DNA of 64,000 nt from Novosphingobium arvoryzae (GTDB lineage Bacteria; Pseudomonadota; Alphaproteobacteria; Sphingomonadales; Sphingomonadaceae): contig NZ_BMZD01000004.1 in NCBI RefSeq assembly GCF_014652615.1, positions 124,001-188,000 on the forward strand. Direction: 5' to 3'. The position numbers and the translations under genes are program-made. How positions within the stretch are numbered: position 1 is the first letter of the stretch; every line of letters begins with the position of its first letter. Under the pieces are notes generated by a model. The model saw nothing but the letters and a program-made list of their open reading frames with translations, had not been told where the DNA came from and did no database searches. Positions 57,840 through 64,000 of this stretch are shown here, in pieces.

Positions 57840-58535
57840 ATGGGTCACAAGAGCAACCCGATCGGTCTGCGTCTCCAGATCAACCGCACCTGGGACAGCC
57901 GCTGGTACGCCGAAGGCAAGAACTATGCGTCGATGCTTGAGGAAGACCTCAAGATGCGCAAGTTCATCATGGAAACGCTGCCGCAGGCCGCAATTTCCAA
58001 GGTGGTGATCGAGCGTCCGGCCAAGCTCTGCCGCGTGTCGATTTATGCCGCCCGTCCGGGCGTCATCATCGGCAAGAAGGGCGCGGACATCGAAAAGCTG
58101 CGCTCGCAGCTCGCGAAGATGACCAGCAGCGACGTCAAGCTGAACATCGTTGAAATCCGCAAGCCGGAAATCGACGCCAAGCTCGTTGCCCAGGGCATTG
58201 CCGACCAGCTGATCCGCCGCGTGGCGTTCCGCCGGGCGATGAAGCGCGCCGTGCAGTCGGCCCTGCGCCTTGGTGCCGAAGGCATCAAGATCACGTGCGG
58301 TGGCCGTCTGGGTGGTGCTGAAATCGCCCGCGTCGAATGGTACCGCGAAGGCCGTGTGCCGCTGCACACTCTGCGCGCGAACATCGACTACGCCGAAGCC
58401 GAAGCACTGACCGCCTATGGGATCATCGGCATCAAGTGCTGGATCTTCAAGGGTGAAATCCTTGGCCACGATCCGATGGCGCAGGACCGGCTGATGATGG
58501 AGGCTCAAACCTCCGGCGTCCGCCCGGCACGCTGA
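57840..58535 (+). CDS. rpsC: 30S ribosomal protein S3
   Basis: A 231-residue KH-domain protein at the mRNA entry. [39 protein letters not shown] (the KH GxxG loop) and [20 protein letters not shown] are conserved. Length and the short C-terminus are normal for alphaproteobacteria. 21 bases separate it from rplP. Confidence 0.98.
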   Translation: MGHKSNPIGLRLQINRTWDSRWYAEGKNYASMLEEDLKMRKFIMETLPQAAISKVVIERPAKLCRVSIYAARPGVIIGKKGADIEKLRSQLAKMTSSDVKLNIVEIRKPEIDAKLVAQGIADQLIRRVAFRRAMKRAVQSALRLGAEGIKITCGGRLGGAEIARVEWYREGRVPLHTLRANIDYAEAEALTAYGIIGIKCWIFKGEILGHDPMAQDRLMMEAQTSGVRPAR

Positions 58536-58556
58536 GCTTAAGGTAGAGTAAGCACC

Positions 58557-58991
58557 ATGCTGCAACCGAAAAAGACCAAGTTCCGCAAGGCCTTCAAGGG
58601 CCGGATCAAGGGCGACGCCAAGGGTGGCACCGATCTGAACTTCGGTTCCTATGGCCTCAAGGCCCTGGAGCCGGAGCGGATCACCGCCCGTCAGATCGAA
58701 GCGGCTCGCCGCGCGATCACCCGTCACATCAAGCGCCAGGGTCGTCTCTGGATCCGCGTCTTCCCGGACGTGCCGGTTTCGAAGAAGCCTGCCGAAGTCC
58801 GTCAGGGTAAGGGCAAGGGTTCGATCGAATACTGGGCTGCCCGCGTGAAGCCGGGTCGCATCCTGTTCGAACTGGATGGCGTCGCCGGTCCGCTGGCCGC
58901 TGAAGCGTTCAGCCGCGCAGCGATGAAGCTGCCGATCAAGACCAAGGTCGTGGCCCGTCTGGGCGACACCTCGCACCTGGGAGCCGAATGA
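58557..58991 (+). CDS. rplP: 50S ribosomal protein L16
   Basis: A 144-residue protein at the A site. [40 protein letters not shown] and [20 protein letters not shown] (with the arginine hydroxylated in some species) are present. It is followed by rpmC with a 4-base ATGA overlap. Confidence 0.97.
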   Translation: MLQPKKTKFRKAFKGRIKGDAKGGTDLNFGSYGLKALEPERITARQIEAARRAITRHIKRQGRLWIRVFPDVPVSKKPAEVRQGKGKGSIEYWAARVKPGRILFELDGVAGPLAAEAFSRAAMKLPIKTKVVARLGDTSHLGAE

Positions 58992-59197
58992 TGGCCAGCA
59001 AGATTCAAGACCTGCGCGTCAAGAGCGACGATCAGCTGTCGGCGGACCTCGCTGAACTGAAGCGCGAGGCGTTCAACCTCCGCTTCCAGGCGGCGACCAA
59101 CCAGCTGGAACGCCCGGCGCGCATCAAGAAAGTGCGCCGCGACATCGCCCGCATCAAAACGCTGCAGACTGAGCGTTCTCAGTCGGCCAAGGCGTAA
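58988..59197 (+). CDS. rpmC: 50S ribosomal protein L29
   Basis: A 69-residue helical protein near the tunnel exit. [20 protein letters not shown] and [20 protein letters not shown] are typical. Two tandem ATGs (58988 and 58991) are available; the first overlaps rplP by ATGA. Confidence 0.96.
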   Translation: MMASKIQDLRVKSDDQLSADLAELKREAFNLRFQAATNQLERPARIKKVRRDIARIKTLQTERSQSAKA

Positions 59198-59207
59198 GGA
59201 GAATACG

Positions 59208-59477
59208 ATGCCCAAGCGTATCCTGATCGGGACCGTCGTCTCCGACAAGACCGACAAGACCGTCGTGGTCAAGGTCGAGCGCAAGGTGAAGCACCCGCTT
59301 TACGGGAAGATCATCCGTCGCTCGAAGAAGTACCACGCGCATGACGAAGACAACGCCTTCAAGGTTGGCGAAACGGTGCGGATCGAGGAAACTCGCCCGC
59401 TCTCGAAGCTGAAGACCTGGAAGGTGATCGAGCGCGTCACCGCCGGCAAGACTGCCGCCGTTGAAGCCGACGTCTAA
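59208..59477 (+). CDS. rpsQ: 30S ribosomal protein S17
   Basis: An 89-residue OB-fold protein. [40 protein letters not shown] and [20 protein letters not shown] are diagnostic. A 64-base gap with a hairpin (59499-59517) separates it from rplN, dividing the S10 and spc gene sets. Confidence 0.97.
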   Translation: MPKRILIGTVVSDKTDKTVVVKVERKVKHPLYGKIIRRSKKYHAHDEDNAFKVGETVRIEETRPLSKLKTWKVIERVTAGKTAAVEADV

Positions 59478-59498
59478 GTCAGACGAGCAATTTGGAAC

Positions 59499-59517
59499 TG
59501 CCGGACTGGTTCCGGCA
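59499..59517 (+). other. Hairpin in the rpsQ-rplN gap
   Basis: TGCCGGA (59499-59505) and TCCGGCA (59511-59517) pair perfectly around CTGGT, ahead of the rplN ribosome site AGAAGGAA. There is no U-run, so it is not a terminator; it may stabilise or process the long message at the S10/spc boundary. Confidence 0.5.
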
Positions 59518-59541
59518 AGCCAGTGAGAAGGAACCGGATCA

Positions 59542-59910
59542 ATGATCCAGATGCAATCCCAGCTCGACGTCGCGGACAACAGCGGCGCCAAGCGCGTCCA
59601 GTGCATCAAGGTACTGGGCGGGTCGAAGCGCCGCACCGCCGGCGTTGGCGACATCATCGTGGTGTCGGTGAAGGAAGCCCAGCCGCGCACCCGCGTGAAG
59701 AAGGGCGACGTTCACCGCGCGGTGATCGTGCGTACCCGCAAGGACGTCCGTCGTGCCGACGGCAGCGTCATTCGCTTTGACAGCAATGCGGCCGTGCTCA
59801 TCAACAAGAACGAAGAGCCCATCGGCACCCGTATCTTCGGCCCTGTGGTCCGCGAACTGCGCGGCAAGGGCTTCATGAAGATCATCAGCCTTGCTCCGGA
59901 GGTGCTGTAA
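59542..59910 (+). CDS. rplN: 50S ribosomal protein L14
   Basis: A 122-residue protein at the subunit interface. [20 protein letters not shown] and [20 protein letters not shown] are conserved, as is the C-terminus [17 protein letters not shown]. The stop overlaps the rplX ATG by one base. First gene of the spc set. Confidence 0.98.
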   Translation: MIQMQSQLDVADNSGAKRVQCIKVLGGSKRRTAGVGDIIVVSVKEAQPRTRVKKGDVHRAVIVRTRKDVRRADGSVIRFDSNAAVLINKNEEPIGTRIFGPVVRELRGKGFMKIISLAPEVL

Positions 59911-60230
59911 TGGCCGCCGCTAAGATCAAGAAGGGCGACAACGTCGTCGTGCGTTCGGGCAAGGACAAGGGCCGCACCGGCACTGTTCTGCAGGTCCTGC
60001 CGCAGGAAGAAAAGGTTGTCGTTTCGGGCGTGAACGTCGCTGCCCGTCATCGCAAGCCGACCCAGCAGAACCCGCAGGGTGGCATCGATCGCCGTGAGGC
60101 GCCGATGCACATTTCGAAGGTGAGCCTGGCCGACCCCAAGGACGGCAAGGCTACCCGCGTGCGGTTTGAAACCGTGGACGGCAAGAAGGTCCGCGTGGCC
60201 GTGAAGTCCGGGGAGAAGATCGATGGCTGA
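59910..60230 (+). CDS. rplX: 50S ribosomal protein L24
   Basis: A 106-residue early assembly protein. The KOW motif is [20 protein letters not shown], followed by [20 protein letters not shown]. It overlaps rplN by one base and rplE by eight. Confidence 0.97.
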   Translation: MAAAKIKKGDNVVVRSGKDKGRTGTVLQVLPQEEKVVVSGVNVAARHRKPTQQNPQGGIDRREAPMHISKVSLADPKDGKATRVRFETVDGKKVRVAVKSGEKIDG

Positions 60231-60804
60231 CAAGTACGTGCCCCGGCTTCGCAAGAAGTATGACGACTCGATCGCCAAGGCGATGACCGAGAAGTTCGGC
60301 TACAAGAACCACATGGAAGTGCCCAAGATCGAGAAGATCACGATCAACATGGGCGTTGGCGAAGGCAGCCAGGACAAGAAGAAGGTCCAGACCGCCGCCG
60401 CCGAGATGGAACTGATTGCCGGCCAGAAGCCCGTCATCACCAAGGCGAAGAAGTCGATCGCGCAGTTCAAGCTGCGTGAAGGCATGCCGATCGGTTGCAA
60501 GGTCACCCTGCGCCGTGAACGCATGTACGAATTCCTCGACCGCCTCATCACCGTTGCCATGCCCCGCATCCGCGACTTCCGTGGGTTGAACCCGAAGTCG
60601 TTTGACGGTCGCGGCAACTACGCGATGGGTCTGAAGGAGCAGATCATCTTCCCGGAGATCAGCTACGACCAGATCGAGAAGGTGCGCGGGATGGACATCA
60701 TCGTCACCACCACTGCGAAGACCGACGACGAAGCGCGCGAACTGCTGCGCCTGTTCGGTTTCCCGTTCCCGCAGGATGCCAGCGCTGAAGCGCAGGCCGC
60801 CTGA
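60223..60804 (+). CDS. rplE: 50S ribosomal protein L5
   Basis: A 193-residue 5S-rRNA-binding protein. [40 protein letters not shown] and [20 protein letters not shown] are conserved. A short Ala/Glu C-terminal tail (ASAEAQAA) is added. ATG 60223 overlaps rplX by eight bases. Confidence 0.97.
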   Translation: MADKYVPRLRKKYDDSIAKAMTEKFGYKNHMEVPKIEKITINMGVGEGSQDKKKVQTAAAEMELIAGQKPVITKAKKSIAQFKLREGMPIGCKVTLRRERMYEFLDRLITVAMPRIRDFRGLNPKSFDGRGNYAMGLKEQIIFPEISYDQIEKVRGMDIIVTTTAKTDDEARELLRLFGFPFPQDASAEAQAA

Positions 60805-60834
60805 GCCTGAGATTGAGGAAGAGAGCTTAAGTCC

Positions 60835-61140
60835 ATGGCGAAACTGAGTTCGATCAACAAGAACGAGCGCCGCAAGGCCCTCGTCAAGAAGTACGCAGCC
60901 AAGTACGCGAAGCTGAAGGCGATCGCCGACGACAAGTCGCTCGACGATACCGAACGCCTGATCGCGCGCCTGAAGCTGGCGGAAGTCCCGCGCAACGGCA
61001 ACCCGACCCGGGTTCGCAACCGCTGCGCCACCACCGGCCGCCCGCGCGGCTACTATCGCAAGTTCGGCCTTTGCCGTGTTGAGCTGCGTGATCTTGCCAA
61101 CAAGGGCATGATCCCCGGCGTCACCAAGTCGAGCTGGTAA
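60835..61140 (+). CDS. rpsN: 30S ribosomal protein S14
   Basis: A 101-residue protein of the zinc-free type (no CxxC pairs), as in most proteobacteria. [20 protein letters not shown] and [20 protein letters not shown] are diagnostic; the C-terminus is [10 protein letters not shown]. Located between rplE and rpsH. Confidence 0.97.
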   Translation: MAKLSSINKNERRKALVKKYAAKYAKLKAIADDKSLDDTERLIARLKLAEVPRNGNPTRVRNRCATTGRPRGYYRKFGLCRVELRDLANKGMIPGVTKSSW

Positions 61141-61150
61141 GGATCAAGCG

Positions 61151-61546
61151 ATGGCACTGACCGATCCCCTGGGTGATATGCTCACCCGTATCCGCAACGG
61201 CCAGCGTGCGAAGAAGGACTCTGTCCTGTCGCCGGCCTCGAAGCTGCGCGCAAGCGTGCTCGAAGTGTTGCAGCGTGAAGGCTATATTCGCGGTTTCTCG
61301 GAGGACGCTACCGGCGCCCATCCGCAGCTGCGCATCGAGCTGAAGTACTTCGAAGGCGAACCGGCTATCAAGCACGTCGCCCGCGTCTCCAAGCCTGGTC
61401 GCCGCGTCTACTCGGGTTCGAAGGAACTCCCGGTGGTCCGCAACGGCCTGGGCATCACCATCGTCTCGACGCCGCGCGGCGTGCTTTCGGATGCCGAAGC
61501 CCGCGCGCACAACGTCGGTGGCGAAGTGCTGGCGGAGGTGTTCTGA
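61151..61546 (+). CDS. rpsH: 30S ribosomal protein S8
   Basis: A 131-residue protein central to the 16S platform. [20 protein letters not shown] and [20 protein letters not shown] and the C-terminal [20 protein letters not shown] are conserved. In E. coli S8 represses the spc operon through an rplE mRNA site; nothing obvious of that type was identified here. Its stop overlaps rplF by one base. Confidence 0.97.
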   Translation: MALTDPLGDMLTRIRNGQRAKKDSVLSPASKLRASVLEVLQREGYIRGFSEDATGAHPQLRIELKYFEGEPAIKHVARVSKPGRRVYSGSKELPVVRNGLGITIVSTPRGVLSDAEARAHNVGGEVLAEVF

Positions 61547-62079
61547 TGAGCCGCATCGGTAAGAAGCCCGTTGCGATCCCCGGTGGTGTTACCGCCGCGA
61601 TCGCTGACGGCGTGCTGACCGTGAAGGGTCCCAAGGGCACCCTCACGCTGGGTCTGCGCGACGAGATCAGCTACACCATCGAAGGCGATGTCATCGTGGT
61701 GAAGCCGGCCAATGACTCCAAGCAGGCTCGCGCCTTCTGGGGCATGCAGCGTACGCTGGTTGACAACCTGGTTACCGGCGTGACCGCCGGCTACACCAAG
61801 GTGCTGGAAATCACCGGTGTCGGCTACCGTGCCAACGCTCAGGGCAAGAACCTGAAGCTGCTGCTCGGCTACAGCCATGACGTCGATTTTGTCGTGCCGG
61901 AAGGCATCGAGATCAAGACGCCGGACAACACCACGATCGAGATCTCCGGGATCGACAAGCAGAAGGTCGGCCAGGTTGCGGCCGAGATCCGCCGGTGGCG
62001 CAAGCCCGAGCCCTACAAGGGCAAGGGCATCAAGTACCGCGGCGAGTTCATCTTCCGCAAGGAAGGGAAGAAGAAGTAA
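61546..62079 (+). CDS. rplF: 50S ribosomal protein L6
   Basis: A 177-residue two-domain protein near the factor-binding site. [40 protein letters not shown] and the C-terminal [20 protein letters not shown] are present. One-base overlaps with rpsH and rplR at its two ends. Confidence 0.98.
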   Translation: MSRIGKKPVAIPGGVTAAIADGVLTVKGPKGTLTLGLRDEISYTIEGDVIVVKPANDSKQARAFWGMQRTLVDNLVTGVTAGYTKVLEITGVGYRANAQGKNLKLLLGYSHDVDFVVPEGIEIKTPDNTTIEISGIDKQKVGQVAAEIRRWRKPEPYKGKGIKYRGEFIFRKEGKKK

Positions 62080-62429
62080 TGGCCAAGCTGTCTCTTTTCG
62101 AGCGCCGCCGTCGGCGCGTTCGCACCGCGCTCAAGGCGCGCGCTGGTGGCCGTCCGCGGCTTTCGGTGCACCGTTCGGGCCGTCACATCTATGCCCAGAT
62201 CATCGACGACGCAGCTGGCCGTACGCTGGCTTCGGCTTCGACCCTGACCAAGGGCAGCAAGGGCCCCGGCGCCACGACCGAGGACGCTGCCAAGGTTGGC
62301 GCGGCCCTGGCCGAGGCCGCCAAGAAGGCGGGCGTGACCGCTGTCGTGTTCGATCGCGGCGGCTTCCTGTTCCATGGCCGCGTTAAGGCGCTGGCTGACG
62401 CTGCGCGTGAAGGCGGGCTGGAGTTCTGA
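62079..62429 (+). CDS. rplR: 50S ribosomal protein L18
   Basis: A 116-residue 5S-rRNA-binding protein. [40 protein letters not shown] and [20 protein letters not shown] are conserved. Start ATG 62079 shares a base with the rplF stop; a longer open frame upstream is rplF in another frame. Confidence 0.97.
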   Translation: MAKLSLFERRRRRVRTALKARAGGRPRLSVHRSGRHIYAQIIDDAAGRTLASASTLTKGSKGPGATTEDAAKVGAALAEAAKKAGVTAVVFDRGGFLFHGRVKALADAAREGGLEF

Positions 62430-63157
62430 TGATGGCAGACGAAACCAACATTGAAGCCGAAGGCGTCGTCGCCGATGTGGCTGCCGCTGCCCCTGAGGGT
62501 GGCGAACGCGAAGGCGGCCGTGGTCGCGGTCGCGGCCGTGGTGGCAATGACCGTGGCGGTGAGCGTGGTGGCCGTGGCCGCCGTGACGACCGTCGTGGCC
62601 GTGGCGGTGACGAGGAAGGTGGCGAGGAGCTGATCGAAAAGCTCGTGCACATCAACCGCGTTTCCAAGACCGTGAAGGGCGGTAAGCGCTTCGGGTTCGC
62701 CGCTCTGGTCGTGGTCGGTGACGGCAAGGGCCGCGTTGGCTTCGGTCATGGCAAGGCGCGCGAAGTGCCGGAAGCCATCACCAAGGCAACCGCTTCTGCC
62801 AAGAAGAAGATGGTTCGCGTGCCGCTCAAGGACGGTCGGACCCTGCATCACGACGGCAAGGGCCGCTTTGGTGCCGGTAAGGTCAACGTCCGTTCGGCTC
62901 CGGCCGGGACCGGCATCATCGCCGGTGGTCCGATGCGCGCCGTGTTCGAAAGTCTGGGCGTCGCTGACGTGGTGACCAAGTCGGTCGGCACCAGCAACCC
63001 CTACAACATGATCCGCGCCACCTTTGACGCGCTGACCGACCAGACTTCGCCGAAGTCGGTTGCCCAGCGCCGTGGCAAGAAGGTCGCTGACCTTCTGGGT
63101 CGTGGCGGCGCCACCGCAGCGGAAGCCGAAGCTGCCGCTGACGCGATCACGGAGTAA
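62429..63157 (+). CDS. rpsE: 30S ribosomal protein S5 with Arg/Gly-rich N-terminal extension
   Basis: A 242-residue protein. The conserved dsRNA-binding-like part begins near residue 66 ([20 protein letters not shown], then [20 protein letters not shown]) and the C-terminal half has [20 protein letters not shown]. Before it lie about 65 residues absent from E. coli S5: an acidic stretch followed by alternating Gly-Arg ([15 protein letters not shown]). Such RG tails bind RNA in other proteins; this one may be disordered. Two ATGs (62429, 62432) are available. One-base overlap with rplR. Confidence 0.96.
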   Translation: MMADETNIEAEGVVADVAAAAPEGGEREGGRGRGRGRGGNDRGGERGGRGRRDDRRGRGGDEEGGEELIEKLVHINRVSKTVKGGKRFGFAALVVVGDGKGRVGFGHGKAREVPEAITKATASAKKKMVRVPLKDGRTLHHDGKGRFGAGKVNVRSAPAGTGIIAGGPMRAVFESLGVADVVTKSVGTSNPYNMIRATFDALTDQTSPKSVAQRRGKKVADLLGRGGATAAEAEAAADAITE

Positions 63158-63162
63158 GTCTC

Positions 63163-63339
63163 ATGGCGAAGATCAAGATCAAGCAGATCGGTTCGCCGAT
63201 CCGCCGGCCGGAAAGCCAGAAGAAGATCCTCATCGGCCTGGGCCTGGGCAAGATGAACCGCGTGGTGGAGTTGGAAGACACTGCCGAAGTGCGCGGCGCG
63301 ATTGCCAAGCTGCCGCACATGGTTGCCGTGATCGACTAA
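63163..63339 (+). CDS. rpmD: 50S ribosomal protein L30
   Basis: A 58-residue protein, too short for routine ORF lists, starting [20 protein letters not shown] and continuing [18 protein letters not shown] to VAVID. It lies five bases after rpsE. Unusually it is not followed by rplO but by a strong terminator and an unrelated gene. Confidence 0.96.
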   Translation: MAKIKIKQIGSPIRRPESQKKILIGLGLGKMNRVVELEDTAEVRGAIAKLPHMVAVID

Positions 63340-63365
63340 GCTTTCGGCCTCGGCTGAAAATGAAG

Positions 63366-63393
63366 GGGCTTCGGAGCGATCCGGAGCCCTTTT
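63366..63393 (+). terminator. Rho-independent terminator after rpmD
   Basis: GGGCTTCGGA (63366-63375) and TCCGGAGCCC (63380-63389) pair with one G-U around the GNRA loop GCGA, followed by TTTTCC. It lies 26 bases after the rpmD stop and would end the ribosomal-protein transcript. Confidence 0.9.
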
Positions 63394-63435
63394 CCTTTGC
63401 CCAATGTTAACCATGCCGACATAGGCAGACAGGCA

Positions 63436-64000
63436 ATGCGTTTGTTGGGGGCCGACCGGGTGGAGCTGACGTCAGAACGTTTGAAACCAGCGGCGGCGCC
63501 CCGGTTGACGCTGATTGACGGATTGCGCGGCTTCGCGGCCGTGGCGGTGCTGTTTTACCATTACATGCACTTCGCCATGATCGGCACCGATCATGAACGC
63601 TATTTCGAGTACCTCGACTATCAGCCAGCCCGCGCTGCGTTCGCGATCCTGTATGATTGGGGGTTTTACGCCGTCCAGTTGTTCTGGATGATTTCCGGCT
63701 TCGTGTTTGCCGCCGTGTACTTCGGGAGAGAAGCGACCACGCGCGAATTCGTGGTGAACCGCTTTGCCCGGCTCTATCCGCTACATTTCCTGACTTTGCT
63801 GGTCGTTGCTGTGCTGCAGTTTGTCGCTTTGAGCCGCGTCGGGCACACGCTGTTGTACGACAATTACGATTGGTGGCACTTCTTCCTGCAGTTGTTCCTG
63901 GCTTCCGATTGGCTGGTTGGTTCCGGGCAATCGTTCAATGGCCCGATCTGGTCGGTGTCGGTTGAAGTCGTGGTCTACGCGCTGTTCTGGGCCGGGCGGG
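63436..64000 (+). CDS. Acyltransferase family 3 membrane protein (partial, runs off window)
   Basis: At least 188 residues. TLIDGLRGFAAVAVLFYHYM is the first membrane helix with the AT3 signature (GLRG-x-A-A), then FYAVQLFWMISGFVFAAVYF, an RFARLYPLHFLTLLVVAVLQ basic-Pro segment and FNGPIWSVSVEVVVYALFWA, all typical of OafA/NodX-type acyltransferases that O-acetylate surface sugars. The start at 63436 is the first ATG after the terminator. Codon use is less ribosomal-like than rpmD. The 3' end lies beyond the window. Confidence 0.88.
   Translation, partial: MRLLGADRVELTSERLKPAAAPRLTLIDGLRGFAAVAVLFYHYMHFAMIGTDHERYFEYLDYQPARAAFAILYDWGFYAVQLFWMISGFVFAAVYFGREATTREFVVNRFARLYPLHFLTLLVVAVLQFVALSRVGHTLLYDNYDWWHFFLQLFLASDWLVGSGQSFNGPIWSVSVEVVVYALFWAGR

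Overview
The window is GC-rich, densely coded bacterial chromosome with short intergenic gaps. It looks like an alphaproteobacterium of the Sphingomonadales (Novosphingobium/Sphingomonas-like). This is inferred from the gene order nfuA-tsaB-rimI-mucR-fur-plsC-miaB-phoH-ybeY-corC, a Ros/MucR zinc-finger regulator, a class II DAHP synthase, a TonB-dependent receptor with a TonB-like partner, many secreted hydrolases, and sphingomonad-style tails on ribosomal proteins. No phage, transposase, CRISPR array or toxin-antitoxin locus was found. Most of the window is chromosomal core.

Layout. 1-2.5 kb: tail of an unknown gene, DUF1489-mgtE (minus) and a cyclophilin (plus). 2.5-13.6 kb: a long minus-strand block with a secreted cyclophilin-like protein, a LysR regulator, corC, ybeY, a CaCA antiporter, phoH, miaB, plsC, fur, mucR, rimI, tsaB, a RutE-type nitroreductase and nfuA. 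13.6-19.4 kb (plus): secreted FKBP, secreted M16 metalloprotease, class II DAHP synthase translationally coupled to a spermidine-synthase-like protein. 19.4-21.7 kb (minus): quinone oxidoreductase and an HD-GYP protein with a damaged HD dyad. 21.9-24.6 kb (plus): catalase-peroxidase with a signal peptide, and a small cytochrome c. 24.6-24.8 kb: tRNA-Gln(UUG) with a duplicated 3' end. 24.9-29.3 kb (minus): YghU-type GST, a Tat-exported DUF839 protein, ilvE with a long structured upstream region, and a lipoprotein.

29.4-33.9 kb (plus): tlyA, tspO, ubiK, recO, leuB and a GT2-GtrA fusion. 34-36.4 kb (minus): Old Yellow Enzyme and a GT39-type mannosyltransferase. 36.5-39.6 kb (plus): metZ, apaG, LysR, cold-shock protein, small protein. 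39.7-49.1 kb is the accessory part: secreted amidohydrolase, DUF2946-like protein with a TonB receptor, TetR divergent from a CYP108-like P450 followed by a rubredoxin and an alpha/beta hydrolase, a TonB-like protein under a Zur-like palindrome, a GST, and an HTH-containing hypothetical protein.

49.6-63.3 kb (plus) is the str-S10-spc ribosomal superoperon: rpsL, rpsG, fusA, tuf, rpsJ, rplC, rplD, rplW, rplB, rpsS, rplV, rpsC, rplP, rpmC, rpsQ, rplN, rplX, rplE, rpsN, rpsH, rplF, rplR, rpsE, rpmD. A strong terminator follows rpmD and an acyltransferase-3 gene then runs off the end, so the usual rplO-secY-adk continuation is interrupted here.

The most unusual signals are non-coding: the tRNA-Gln 3'-end duplication, the structured leader with terminator and tiny ORF upstream of ilvE, and a hairpin-rich 266-base gap between rpsJ and rplC. 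Among proteins they are the P450/rubredoxin locus, exported KatG, and the HD-GYP protein that has lost the His of its HD dyad. No wholly new multi-gene system could be demonstrated from the sequence alone.
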